Source: Hymenobacter pini
GTDB lineage: Bacteria > Bacteroidota > Bacteroidia > Cytophagales > Hymenobacteraceae
DNA length: 64,000 nt
Assembly: GCF_020421205.1 (NCBI RefSeq)
Contig: NZ_JAIZZH010000007.1
Span: 173,459-237,458, forward strand
Direction of reading: 5' to 3'
Shown here: positions 18,534 to 28,194 of the stretch, one piece after another
Numbering within the stretch: position 1 is the stretch's first letter
How the letters are laid out: every line of letters starts with the position of its first letter
Made by a program: the position numbers and the translations under genes
Notes under the pieces: generated by a model
The model's input: only the letters and a program-made list of their open reading frames with translations
Database searches by the model: none
Told to the model about the DNA's origin: nothing

Positions 18534-21500
18534 TTATCGGCGGGTAGAATCGGGACGGGAAACCGGGCGACTGGCGCGCCGGGCCGAATCGGGCCGGGTG
18601 GCGGGGCGCTGGCGTAATGAGTCGGGCCGTGGGGCAGGGAAGGCGGCGGAAGAGTCGCGGGCGGTGCGGCGTTCCTGCCGACGCTGGCGGCGGTTCAGCT
18701 TGATGTCTTCCTTCACGTTGTCGTCAATGCCCTTGAACAGGTCGGCCAGGGTCTGGTAGTCGCGCTGGAAGATGAGCGAAGCCCCGGTGCGCACAAACTG
18801 CCCGTCAATGTCGCCGTACGCGTTGTTGCGGAAGGCCCGCAGGCGGATGCGGCCGTTGGCCAGCACGTTGTACTCCACGCTCACATCCCCGGCGAAGGCG
18901 CTTACGCCGGCCCCATTCTGGCCGGTGCTGGCCTGGTTGCCGCCGCCCAGGGGCACATCGGTACCCAAGCGTACGGTGAGGCGGTTGTTGAGTAGCTGGC
19001 GACGCACGGCCACGTTCAGGTCGGTGCGGGTTTTCTCCTGGCCACTGCTGAAGTCGGCATAGGAGTTCACGCCCAGCTCCACACCCAGGTTGGAGAGGTA
19101 GGAGCCGGTGAGGTTATTGAGCTGCTGGGTAAGCACCTGGCTAGCCGAGCCACGCAGCTGCTGGGCCACCAGGTTGCCACTGCTGCTCCGGAAGGGGTCA
19201 TCGGCCAGGAAACGGCCCAACACCAGCAGGGAGAATACCTGCTTGTTCAGCTCGCTTTCCTGGGAAGGCTGGCGCAGCTGGGTGAGGCGAGCCTCAATGG
19301 GCCCGCGCAAATCGGAGCGGGCCTCCTCGGGCAGCCGGATATCAAACCCGATAACCGGCTTGAGCAGCTCGCCGGTTACTTTCAAATCCACCACAAACGG
19401 CAGCGGATTGCGGCCGATGGCGTTCAGGGTTTCGTCAGTAGTCCCCTGGGCCGAAATCAGCTCGGCGGGGGCGGCGCGTACGTTGTAGAGGGCCGTTACG
19501 TTGGCCTGCCCGTTGTAGGGGTCCCCGCTCCAGGTAATGGAGGAGCCGGGTGCAATATCAAATTCCCGCGAAGCCAGGTCGTAGAGCGACATCTGGTACT
19601 TGCCCTTGGCCACATCAAGGCGGCCGGTGAGGGTGATAGTGCCGGTAGGGTCGATGGCCGTGTTGAGCGTGCCGTTGGCCTGCACCTTCAGGTTGTCGCC
19701 GGAGGCCTCGTCCACTACAATGGTGAAAGGCGTGTTGTCGGTTACCGTTACTACGGCCTGAATATCGTAGCCGGCGGCGGTTTGGGCGGTGTCCAGGGCC
19801 AATTGCCGGGCCAGCATGGTATCAATGGGTGCGCTCTTGTCGATGAACTCCACAATGCCGTCGCGCTCCACTTTCACCGGGTCATCGGTGGGGATGCCCA
19901 CGAACAGGTTAGAGCCGTCGGCCACGCGGGCCCGGGTGCGTACCACTGGCAGGTTCAGGGAGCCGGTAATGCGGGAGTCTGAATCCACAAACAGCTTGCC
20001 CCAGAACAGGTTATTCTCGCGGCGGGAGCTTTGCACGGCCAGGAAGTTGTCGGTAGTAGCCTCCAGGTTGAAGCGGAAATCCGACACGTAATCCGTAGTC
20101 AGCACCTGCCCGTTGATGAGGGCTTCACTGCCCAGCGAGTCCGTCACGGCGAAGTCATCGAACCCGATGCCCTGGTTGGTAAACGCAATTTCCTGCGACT
20201 TCAGGAAGAAGGGCGCCCCCAGCTGGCTGAGCGTGAAGGTAGCATCAGGCGTAGTGGTGAGCGTGCCGTTGATATCGGGGCGGCTTACCGTGCCCGTTAC
20301 CGCCAACTGCCCGGTTACGCCCCCGCCCATCTGCTGGAGTTGGCCCAGGGAGAAGGGCTCGATGATTTTCAGGTCCAGCCGGTTCACGTTCACGTCAAAC
20401 TGAATGGGCGAAGGCGGGGTGGCCAGGTAGTAGCCCACGGCGCGCACATCCATGCCCTGCTGGTTGGTGAGGCGGGCATCCACGTTGAAGCGGTCGGGGG
20501 TGGGGTTGGTAGCCTGCACGGCCACGTCGCCAATCAGGGTTTTGTTAAAGGCGAAGCCGCCCAGGGTAGCGTTGGCCGTGAAGGCCTGCTTGGGCTGGCC
20601 CAGGCTGTAGGCCACGGCCTGCCCGTTCAGCGTGCCCGCAATCAGGGAGTCCTGGAAGCCGGCGGCCCGGCCCAGGGCGTTGATTTCGAGGTTCTGCATG
20701 TTCACCTGCAGCGGGAATTGAGGCCCGGTGAGCGACTCAAGGCTGAGGCGGCGCTGGTTGCGCGAGAAGCTCACGTTGCGGGCGAAGATGGCCCCGGTAC
20801 TGGTAGTGTAGCGCAGCTCGTTGTCGGCGGGCGTGTCCCACTGCTTGCGGTCCAGCATCAGCTTAGGGTCGAAGCGGAATACGTAGGCTTCGCCCTGGTT
20901 CAGCACCCGCAGCGCCCCGGCCAGGTTTAGCCGCTCGGCGCTGTCGGATTCGGCAATGCGCAGGCGAGTCCCAATTTCATTATTCTGGATGCTACCCGTC
21001 AGGCTGGGGTTCGGAATCTGTAGAGTAGTATCCTGGCTTACCTGGCGCAGGCCTAGGGCATAGTCCAGCTTCTGGGGGTCCGATTGTACAGCCAGCTTCA
21101 GCGAGTCCATAGCATAGCCCATGTACACAATGCGGCGGATGGCCGTGTTCAGGCGCAGGTCGGCCTGGCGACTGTCGTAGCTGCCGGTGAGCTTGAAGGG
21201 CGTAAGGCGCTTGAGGTCGGGCACCAGCTGCTGAATCAGGCGGGGCTGCTTCACGTTGGCCTCGAACGAGAACTGCCGGTACTCACCCCCCGGCCGGAAC
21301 TGCACGCCCGGCAAATCAAAATACCGGTCGATGTGCTGCTGCAACGCCGTGGCAATGTCGCCGAGGCGGGTATTGCCGCGCAGGGTCACGTCGGCCACCG
21401 AGCTGGCAAAATCCACCTCGGTGCGGCCCGTGCGCTGCACAATGCGCCCGCTCACCGAATCCAGCGCAAACGGCTGGTTGTTGCTCACAATGACGATACG

Positions 21501-24020
21501 GTTGCCGGAGAACGTGCCGTTCAGGGTATTCAGGTCCGAACCGCTGAGGTTGGCCGTCAGGTCGCCCTGCACGCGCAGGTCGCCGCCGGAGTAGAAGCCC
21601 AGGGCGGTAAGGTTGGCCCCGCGCAGGTTCAGGCGGTCCACAGTGTAGGTGGGGTTAGCGGCGTTGCGCAGGTCGATGGTGGCCAGCACGTCCAGGTTCA
21701 GGTTGGGGTCGTCCTTGCTGCTGGCTTCTACCACGTAGCGGTTCCGATCAATGTCCACGTTGGCAGTAATGCCACGGTAGGTGTAGCCGTTGTAGGTAGC
21801 CTGCTGTACGTTGGCTTTCAGCTGGCCCCGCAACTGGTTGGGGTCGAGGCCGCCACGGCCGGTGAGGATGCCGTTGGCGGTTACCTTGCCAATGGTGGGG
21901 TCGTTCAGAAACTTACCCACGTCCAGGCCCTGGGTGCTGAACACGGCCCGCACCGGCTCCTGGCCCACGGGCCCCTCGCCCACGTTCACCTTGGCGGCTA
22001 GGTTGCCGTAGGTGGTGCGGGCCTTCAAATCGGTATCGAACACCAGCGCCGTGGGCCGGCCCCGGAACGTGCCGGTGGCCGAAATGCGGGGCGGCAGGTT
22101 ATAGCCCGCCGGAATAGTGCCGGCCGGCAGAATCCCGCGTATATCGGCGGCGGTAGAGGTGAACTCCTTAATATTGAAATCCACGAACAACCGGCGGTCC
22201 GTGTTCGGCAGGCCTACCAGTCGACCGGTAGTCCGGATGCGGGTACCCTGCAGGCCCTGGAAGTTGATGTTGGTGAGGGCCAGGTTGCTGATGCGGCCTT
22301 TCACCTGCCCGCTCATCGTCATGGGGGCGTTGGGGTTGATGCCCAGCTCCGGCAGCGTACCCTTAGGCAGTAGGCTGCGCAGGTCGTTTTCGGTGGTGCG
22401 TACGTAGCCCAGGTTCAGGTCCAGAATCAGCCGGTCGTCGGTGTTGGGCAGGCCCTGAATCCGGCCCGAGCCCCGCACGATTGAGTTGCGGAAGCCCACG
22501 AAGTCTAGGTTCTGCACCCGCAAATCACCCAGCCGCCCACTCACCAGCCCGCTTATCAGAAACGACTGATTGGGCCCGCTGCTGAACGGGGGCGTGTCAA
22601 TCAGGCTGGGCGTGATGTATAGCACGTCGCGGAAGCCCAGGCGGGCCTCGCGCAGGTCGCCGTTCATGCGCAGGTTGGGCAGGTCGTCGGGGATGCTGGC
22701 CAGGCTCTTGTAGCCAATGCCCATGCGGCGGCGCAGGTGGCTGTGGGGCGTGAGCAGGTCGAGGTTGTTGAGCTGGATGCGGTGGTCGTCGTAGTGCACA
22801 TCGGCGGCGGCGCGGGTTACCACAAAGCCGCTCTGCTCCTGCCCCGCTAGCTGCGTAATGCGGCCGGTGGTGCTGTCGGCAGAGTAGCGCAGGTTTTCGG
22901 TGTTCAGCACCAGGTTCGTGAACTTCAAGTGGTTGTAGTCCATGCCCTTGATGCGCGTCTGCTGCCGGGGCTCGTTGAAGTTATCGAAGGCCACGTCCAC
23001 CCCGCTGATATCCGACTGCTTGAGCGTGACTACCCAGCTGGCTTCCTGGCCGGTGGCGTTTTCCACGGAGGCGTTCAGGTCGCGCACGGCTTCGGCGGGG
23101 TTCACCACGCGCTGCTCCACCGGCACGTTTTCGTTTTGGGCGTAGGCGAAGGTGGTGTTCTTAAGCTTGAGCGTGTTCAGTGCCACCCGGCTGTTTTTCA
23201 GGTCGATGTTGTCGGCCGTCACGTCGGCCTCGCCAATTCGGGTGCTGATGAACTGGGCCGAGGGGTCGTTCTTGTAGCTCAGGCTCACGTTCTGGAGCTG
23301 GGCCCGGTTCAGTCCAAATTCCAGCTTGAGGGCGGCCGTATCCTGGGGGGTGTCCGGCGGCACTTTGGTTTGCACGATGTTGATGCCCGTGTTACGCAGG
23401 GCCGCCTGGTCTACTTTATAGGTGGAGCCATCCACATCCACTTCGTCCATGCTCACGGCCAGCTCGCCTACCCGGGTGCGCACATTCATGCCGTCCACCT
23501 GGTCGTTGTAGGTGAGCAGGATGTTGGTCAGGCGCAGGTCGCCGATATTGTACTTAAAGCCCGCCCCGGTGGTGTCGGCGGCCGTGGTTTTTACCGTGGA
23601 GGTGTCGCCGCTGGCGAAGGCCTTGATGATGAAGTCGTAGTTGCTGATGCTGTCGGGCTCGGTGCGCTTGATGGCCAGCCGCCCGTCGTTCAGTTCCAGG
23701 CTCTTCAGATTCACCTGTGAATTGAGCAAATCCCAGATGCCCAGGTCTACGCCCAGGTGCCCTACCGACAGCAAGGTGTCGCCTTTCTGGTCTTCCAGGT
23801 ACACCCCATCAAAGCTGATGGCGTGCTTGAAGTCAGACCGAAACTTGCCGATGCGTACCTCGGTCTGCAGCTTGTCGCGCAGGTAGCTTTCGGCCTTGCG
23901 GGCCACAAAGTCCTGGCCCGAGGGGGTCTGGATATACACATACAGGCCGGCCACCAACAGCAGCACCAGCCCAATCAGGCCCAGCAGGCCATATAAAATA
24001 CGACGTAGAGTAACTGGCAA
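18534..24020 (-). CDS. tamB: Translocation/assembly module protein TamB
   Basis: A 1828-aa envelope-spanning protein. One N-terminal membrane helix (about residues 6-31) is followed by a very long repetitive beta-rich body (AsmA/TamB-like groove; recurring motifs such as NLGYVRTTENDLRSLLPKG and KGRISNLALTNI) and the conserved C-terminal DUF490 region (about 1400-1720: GRLDVAKGKYQMSLYD, then FSLLVLGRFL and LSNLGVELGVN). The tail is Arg/Pro/Ser-rich (RRQRRQERRTARDSS, then RPDSTRR). It probably forms a hydrophobic conduit between the membranes and partners TamL, encoded directly downstream. Confidence 0.93.
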   Translation of the reverse strand: MPVTLRRILYGLLGLIGLVLLLVAGLYVYIQTPSGQDFVARKAESYLRDKLQTEVRIGKFRSDFKHAISFDGVYLEDQKGDTLLSVGHLGVDLGIWDLLNSQVNLKSLELNDGRLAIKRTEPDSISNYDFIIKAFASGDTSTVKTTAADTTGAGFKYNIGDLRLTNILLTYNDQVDGMNVRTRVGELAVSMDEVDVDGSTYKVDQAALRNTGINIVQTKVPPDTPQDTAALKLEFGLNRAQLQNVSLSYKNDPSAQFISTRIGEADVTADNIDLKNSRVALNTLKLKNTTFAYAQNENVPVEQRVVNPAEAVRDLNASVENATGQEASWVVTLKQSDISGVDVAFDNFNEPRQQTRIKGMDYNHLKFTNLVLNTENLRYSADSTTGRITQLAGQEQSGFVVTRAAADVHYDDHRIQLNNLDLLTPHSHLRRRMGIGYKSLASIPDDLPNLRMNGDLREARLGFRDVLYITPSLIDTPPFSSGPNQSFLISGLVSGRLGDLRVQNLDFVGFRNSIVRGSGRIQGLPNTDDRLILDLNLGYVRTTENDLRSLLPKGTLPELGINPNAPMTMSGQVKGRISNLALTNINFQGLQGTRIRTTGRLVGLPNTDRRLFVDFNIKEFTSTAADIRGILPAGTIPAGYNLPPRISATGTFRGRPTALVFDTDLKARTTYGNLAAKVNVGEGPVGQEPVRAVFSTQGLDVGKFLNDPTIGKVTANGILTGRGGLDPNQLRGQLKANVQQATYNGYTYRGITANVDIDRNRYVVEASSKDDPNLNLDVLATIDLRNAANPTYTVDRLNLRGANLTALGFYSGGDLRVQGDLTANLSGSDLNTLNGTFSGNRIVIVSNNQPFALDSVSGRIVQRTGRTEVDFASSVADVTLRGNTRLGDIATALQQHIDRYFDLPGVQFRPGGEYRQFSFEANVKQPRLIQQLVPDLKRLTPFKLTGSYDSRQADLRLNTAIRRIVYMGYAMDSLKLAVQSDPQKLDYALGLRQVSQDTTLQIPNPSLTGSIQNNEIGTRLRIAESDSAERLNLAGALRVLNQGEAYVFRFDPKLMLDRKQWDTPADNELRYTTSTGAIFARNVSFSRNQRRLSLESLTGPQFPLQVNMQNLEINALGRAAGFQDSLIAGTLNGQAVAYSLGQPKQAFTANATLGGFAFNKTLIGDVAVQATNPTPDRFNVDARLTNQQGMDVRAVGYYLATPPSPIQFDVNVNRLDLKIIEPFSLGQLQQMGGGVTGQLAVTGTVSRPDINGTLTTTPDATFTLSQLGAPFFLKSQEIAFTNQGIGFDDFAVTDSLGSEALINGQVLTTDYVSDFRFNLEATTDNFLAVQSSRRENNLFWGKLFVDSDSRITGSLNLPVVRTRARVADGSNLFVGIPTDDPVKVERDGIVEFIDKSAPIDTMLARQLALDTAQTAAGYDIQAVVTVTDNTPFTIVVDEASGDNLKVQANGTLNTAIDPTGTITLTGRLDVAKGKYQMSLYDLASREFDIAPGSSITWSGDPYNGQANVTALYNVRAAPAELISAQGTTDETLNAIGRNPLPFVVDLKVTGELLKPVIGFDIRLPEEARSDLRGPIEARLTQLRQPSQESELNKQVFSLLVLGRFLADDPFRSSSGNLVAQQLRGSASQVLTQQLNNLTGSYLSNLGVELGVNSYADFSSGQEKTRTDLNVAVRRQLLNNRLTVRLGTDVPLGGGNQASTGQNGAGVSAFAGDVSVEYNVLANGRIRLRAFRNNAYGDIDGQFVRTGASLIFQRDYQTLADLFKGIDDNVKEDIKLNRRQRRQERRTARDSSAAFPAPRPDSLRQRPATRPDSARRASRPVSRPDSTRR

Positions 24021-24229
24021 AAGGCAGAGCGTAGAGATGAAACTCAGTGTGCCAAACGGAAAAATTCGCGCAGGGGTTGGGAGTGTTCTTTTACACCCAC
24101 GGGCAAATAGTTTTTAGCAATTCTCGAAGCTCAACCGTATACCAAGGTGGTGGCATGACCGAAGAATTGTATTTTCCGAACGGCTTTGCCATTCCGCTCC
24201 ATTCTTCTACTTCAACCATCTCACCTACC

Positions 24230-24661
24230 ATGGCACTCTCCTTCTCTTCCGTTAACCTGCGCCGATTAGCCTGCCGGGCGGGGCTGCTTGTTTCCGCACT
24301 GCTGCCGTTTAGCAGCGTGGCCCAGACCACCGCCGCTACCTCTCCCTCACTGGTAGAGTTTACCGGGGCCGTGTTCAGCGACACTGGCCATCAGCTGGCC
24401 GGCGCTACCGTGGCCGTTGAGGGCAAAGCCATGCAGGCCGCCAGCGCCAACGCCGAAGGGTTTTTCCTACTACGGCTGCCCGCCGGCCAGCCCGCCCGGT
24501 TGCTCGTAGCTTTTCCCAGCCACGAGTCGCAGGTAGTGGAGCTGAAAGCACCTGAAAAGGAGAAAAACCTGGTTATTACGCTACACCAAGTGGCTAAATA
24601 TCCTGCCGGAGCCAAAGCTCTGCGGGCCCGACAGAAAAAGTACCAGCGCACGGGGCAATAG
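24230..24661 (+). CDS. Secreted protein with carboxypeptidase-regulatory-like domain
   Basis: A 143-aa exported protein. The signal peptide (MALSFSSVNLRRLACRAG, hydrophobic to about residue 30, cleavage near SVAQ) precedes one CarboxypepD_reg-like beta-sandwich (VEFTGAVFSDTGHQLAGATV, then NAEGFFLLRLPAGQ). It ends in a basic tail (KALRARQKKYQRTGQ). It resembles the N-terminal plug-like domain of SusC-type receptors standing alone. The start at 24230 is chosen because the signal peptide begins there; in-frame codons reach to 24047. Confidence 0.75.
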   Translation: MALSFSSVNLRRLACRAGLLVSALLPFSSVAQTTAATSPSLVEFTGAVFSDTGHQLAGATVAVEGKAMQAASANAEGFFLLRLPAGQPARLLVAFPSHESQVVELKAPEKEKNLVITLHQVAKYPAGAKALRARQKKYQRTGQ

Positions 24662-24869
24662 GGCAGCCTCAGTGGTTGGTTATTAAGCACTCACTTCGGC
24701 CTGTGCCCAGCCACATCAACTCGGCATCAACAGTTCATCAATATGGCATTAGTGTTCAAAAAATCGGACTGTTTAGCTGCTCGAACATCTATAATCCAGG
24801 GGTTTTCCGGTGCTATTTTAGCGCATTAAGAGTTATCTTCGAGCCCCAATTTTTACTCGTCAGCACCCG

Positions 24870-27605
24870 ATGATTCTTCGCTTTACGCTACCCTTCCGCA
24901 CGGCCTGGGGCCAGCGCCTGGTAGTATGCGGTTCTTTGCCCAGCCTGGGCCAGTGGAACCTCGACCAGGCCCTGAACCTCCACTACCACCCCGATTCCGG
25001 CCTCTGGGCCCAGGAAATCAGCCTACCCGATGATCAGCTGGGCACTGTGGAGTACAAGTATGTGCTGCTGGACGAGCGGGATGGGGGCAAGCATTGGGAA
25101 TGGGGCCCCAACCGGACCATCGGCTACGATGCCGGCCAGTTTACCCGCATTGTACTGGAAGACTACTGGCGAGCCCCGGCCCTGCCCGAAAACGAGTTGC
25201 ACACTGCCGCTTTTACCAAGGCGCTGATGCGCCGCACCGCCACTACCACCCCAGCCGCTAAACCGGCCCGGCTGGCCAGTTCGGTGGTGCGCTTTCAGCT
25301 CTCGGCTCCACGCGTAGATTCTGACCATCAGTTCTGCGTACTGGGCTCCGACCCGGCCCTGGGCGCCTGGGACGCTAAGAAGGCGGTACTTCTCTCGGAT
25401 GCTGATTACCCCACGTGGACTACCGATGTAGCCCTGGAGAACCCCGAGCGCACTGCTCAATATAAATACGGTATCTGGGACCCACGCGCCAAGCAGATTC
25501 TGCAGTTGGAAGCTGGTGAGGACCGCCTGATTACGGCCTCTCAGGATAAGCGCACCCTGCGCGTGAAGGCCGACGACCAGTTCCGGTACCCTACCGGCAA
25601 CTGGCGCGGGGCGGGCGTAGCGCTGCCGGTGTTTGCCCTGCGCAGCCGCCAGGGCCTGGGCGTGGGCGAGTTCCCCGACATCAAGCTTTTGGTGGATTGG
25701 GCCGTGGCTACCGGCCTCAAGCTGGTGCAGGTGCTGCCCATCAATGATACGGTAGCCACCCACACCTGGGTGGATAGCTACCCCTACGCCGCCATTTCGG
25801 TGTTTGCCCTGCACCCGCAGTATCTGAACCTTGATGCCGTAGCCGAGTTGCAGGACGAAGCCGCCCGCGAGGAGCTGGCCCGCCTGCGCGAGGAGTTCAA
25901 CGCCAAGGACTTTGTGGATTACGAGCCGGTGATGAACGCCAAGTGGAAGTTCATCAAACAGCTCTACCAGCAGGAGAAGACGGCCTTGCTGGCCGACCCG
26001 ATGTACCAGCTGTTCCGCGACGAGCAGAAATCCTGGCTGCTGCCCTACGCGGCCTTCTGCGGCCTGCGCGACCGGTTTGGTACGGCCGACTTCACGCAGT
26101 GGCCCGAGGAGTTCCGCTCACCGGCCGTGGCTGCGGAGCTGGTGCGCGAGGACAACCCTGAGTTCGACGAGTTTGGCGTGCATCTGTTCACGCAGTTCCA
26201 CCTTGACCGGCAGCTGCTGGACGCCGTGGACTACGCCCGCCAGCACGGCGTGGTAGTGAAGGGCGACCTGCCCATCGGCATCTACCGCCACTCAGTGGAC
26301 GCCTGGACGCAGCCCGAGCTGTACCACATGCACCAGCAGGCCGGTGCCCCGCCCGACGATTTCTCGGTGACGGGCCAGAACTGGCGTTTCCCTACCTATA
26401 ACTGGGAGCGGATGGCCGAGGATGGCTACCAGTGGTGGCAGCAGCGCATGGGCCACCTGGCCCGCTATTTCGATGCCCTGCGCATCGACCATATTCTGGG
26501 CTTTTTCCGCATCTGGGAAATTCCGGGGCACTCGGTAGAAGGGTTGCTCGGGCACTTCTCGCCCGCCCTGCCCCTGCACCGCCACGAAATTGAGCAGCGC
26601 GTGGGCTGGTTTGATTACGGCCGCATGTGTGAGCCGTATATCCGCTGGCACACTCTGCAAGAAATCTTCCACGGCCAGGCCCAGAGCGTGTTCGATGAGT
26701 TCATGGAAGACGCCGGCCACGGCGCTATCCGCCTGAAGGAGCACGTGCGCACCCAGCGCCAGATGGAGGCCGTGTTTGCCGAGAAAATCCAGCAGGACCC
26801 CGCCAACACCGAGCACTATACCTGGCTGCGTACCGGCCTGTATAAGCTGGCCAACGAGGTGCTGTTCGTGCCCGACGACCAGCAGCCCGATTTCTACCAC
26901 CCCCGCATTACGGTGTACCTGAGCCGCTCTTTCAAAGAGCTGGACGAGCAGACCCGCCCCCGCATGCACGAGGTGTACATCGACTTCTTCTTCCGCCGCC
27001 ACGAGGATTTCTGGCGTCGCCAGGGGCTTGTTAAGCTGCCCGCCGTTCGCTGGGCCACCGATATGCTCATCTGCGGCGAGGACCTGGGCATGGTGCCCGA
27101 GTCGGTGCCGGGCGTGATGAAGGCCTTGGGCATCCTGGGCCTCAACATTCAGCGCATGCCCTCCGACCCGAATGTAGAGTTCGGGCACCCCAATGCGGCC
27201 CCATACCTGAGCGTGGTAAGCCCCGGCTCGCACGATATGAGCACCGTGCGCGGCTGGTGGGAGGAAGACCGGGAGAAAACCCAGAAGTTCTTCGAAACCA
27301 TTCTGGGCCATTGGGGTGAGCAGGCTCCGCAGTACTGTGAACCGTGGGTAGCCCGCGAAATAACCGTGCAACATCTGTATTCCCCAGCTATGTGGGCCAT
27401 TTTCCCGCTGCAGGATTTGCTGGCTATGGACGCCCGCCTGCGCCGTCAGGACCCCTTGGCCGAGCAGATTAACGTGCCGGCCAACCCCACGCACTTCTGG
27501 AAGTACCGTTTCCACATTCCGCTGGAGGATCTGCGCCAGGAAGCCGGCTTCAACCACGAAGTGCAGCAATTGGTGAATCAGAGCGGCCGCAACCAAGTGT
27601 ACTAG
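24870..27605 (+). CDS. malQ: 4-alpha-glucanotransferase MalQ with two CBM20 domains
   Basis: A 911-aa amylomaltase (GH77) that transfers alpha-1,4-glucan segments in maltodextrin or glycogen metabolism. Two starch-binding CBM20-like modules sit at about 1-105 (VVCGSLPSLGQWNLDQA) and 137-235 (CVLGSDPALGAWDAKKA). The GH77 domain begins near 250 (ALRSRQGLGVGEFPD). Probable catalytic residues are Asp540 in ALRIDHILGFF, Glu737 in ICGEDLGMVP and Asp789 in SPGSHDMST. Double CBM20 plus an insert in GH77 is the architecture of plant DPE2 and Bacteroidota MalQ. No signal peptide, so cytoplasmic. Its own terminator follows. Confidence 0.95.
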   Translation: MILRFTLPFRTAWGQRLVVCGSLPSLGQWNLDQALNLHYHPDSGLWAQEISLPDDQLGTVEYKYVLLDERDGGKHWEWGPNRTIGYDAGQFTRIVLEDYWRAPALPENELHTAAFTKALMRRTATTTPAAKPARLASSVVRFQLSAPRVDSDHQFCVLGSDPALGAWDAKKAVLLSDADYPTWTTDVALENPERTAQYKYGIWDPRAKQILQLEAGEDRLITASQDKRTLRVKADDQFRYPTGNWRGAGVALPVFALRSRQGLGVGEFPDIKLLVDWAVATGLKLVQVLPINDTVATHTWVDSYPYAAISVFALHPQYLNLDAVAELQDEAAREELARLREEFNAKDFVDYEPVMNAKWKFIKQLYQQEKTALLADPMYQLFRDEQKSWLLPYAAFCGLRDRFGTADFTQWPEEFRSPAVAAELVREDNPEFDEFGVHLFTQFHLDRQLLDAVDYARQHGVVVKGDLPIGIYRHSVDAWTQPELYHMHQQAGAPPDDFSVTGQNWRFPTYNWERMAEDGYQWWQQRMGHLARYFDALRIDHILGFFRIWEIPGHSVEGLLGHFSPALPLHRHEIEQRVGWFDYGRMCEPYIRWHTLQEIFHGQAQSVFDEFMEDAGHGAIRLKEHVRTQRQMEAVFAEKIQQDPANTEHYTWLRTGLYKLANEVLFVPDDQQPDFYHPRITVYLSRSFKELDEQTRPRMHEVYIDFFFRRHEDFWRRQGLVKLPAVRWATDMLICGEDLGMVPESVPGVMKALGILGLNIQRMPSDPNVEFGHPNAAPYLSVVSPGSHDMSTVRGWWEEDREKTQKFFETILGHWGEQAPQYCEPWVAREITVQHLYSPAMWAIFPLQDLLAMDARLRRQDPLAEQINVPANPTHFWKYRFHIPLEDLRQEAGFNHEVQQLVNQSGRNQVY

Positions 27606-27630
27606 GCTTTCATTTACAGACTCTTCGAGG

Positions 27631-27670
27631 AAACAAAAGCGCCCGGCCATATGGCCGGGCGCTTTTGTTT
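27631..27670. terminator. Perfect palindromic terminator after malQ
   Basis: AAACAAAAGCGCCCGGCCAT (27631-27650) meets its exact reverse complement at 27651-27670. The GC-rich stem is flanked by A- and T-tracts, so it can terminate in both directions. It begins 26 nt after the malQ stop. Confidence 0.93.
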
Positions 27671-28194
27671 ATGCCCTGCTCAGACGAGTTCCACTGCTTC
27701 TGTATAGCTTATTGAAGCATATGCTAATAAGCCTGATATAGCTCAGCTTGCTTCCATACAGAGCATATTACGACACAATTTTTTTGTGTTTCATTTTTGG
27801 AAGCGGTAGTCATGGTGAATCAGCAAACAAGAAGCCATCAAGCTCAATAGCAGCCAGGCAATTGTGTTACTATGAGCTGATTTTCAAGTGAATAAAATAG
27901 CATATTTCGATTACTCACGCTGCGCTGTATTCTCTTCTCAATTTGATTCAAATTGGGGCGAATTCCCAATTTTAGAATGTATGTGGTTCATTATTAGATG
28001 ATTGAACCAATTACCCTGGTCCCTGCGTAGGTTCACACAGCATTAATTGGCTTTTGTCGGAAACGAAGAGCTGCGCAGGTAGAATCGGGCGGTAACTGAT
28101 CAGATAAATGCTCCCGAGTACCAGTATGCGTGCTCCGTCCTGCAAGGGCCGGTTGAGGCTGTTTCAGCAGCGTTTGTACCATATCTATTTACTC
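27671..28194. other. AT-rich intergenic region before the first giant surface gene
   Basis: About 520 bp without a credible gene. It is clearly more AT-rich than the flanking coding DNA and has short A/T runs (for example CACAATTTTTTTGTG around 27774-27788, a small palindrome). It must hold the promoter of the gene at 28195, but no box with correct spacing stands out. A 5' regulatory RNA is possible but unsupported. Confidence 0.4.

Noticed and set aside
20031..23720. Several long plus-strand frames opposite tamB
   Set aside because: tamB is clear on the minus strand. The frames lack starts in good context and have His/Val/Gly-rich translations typical of shadows.
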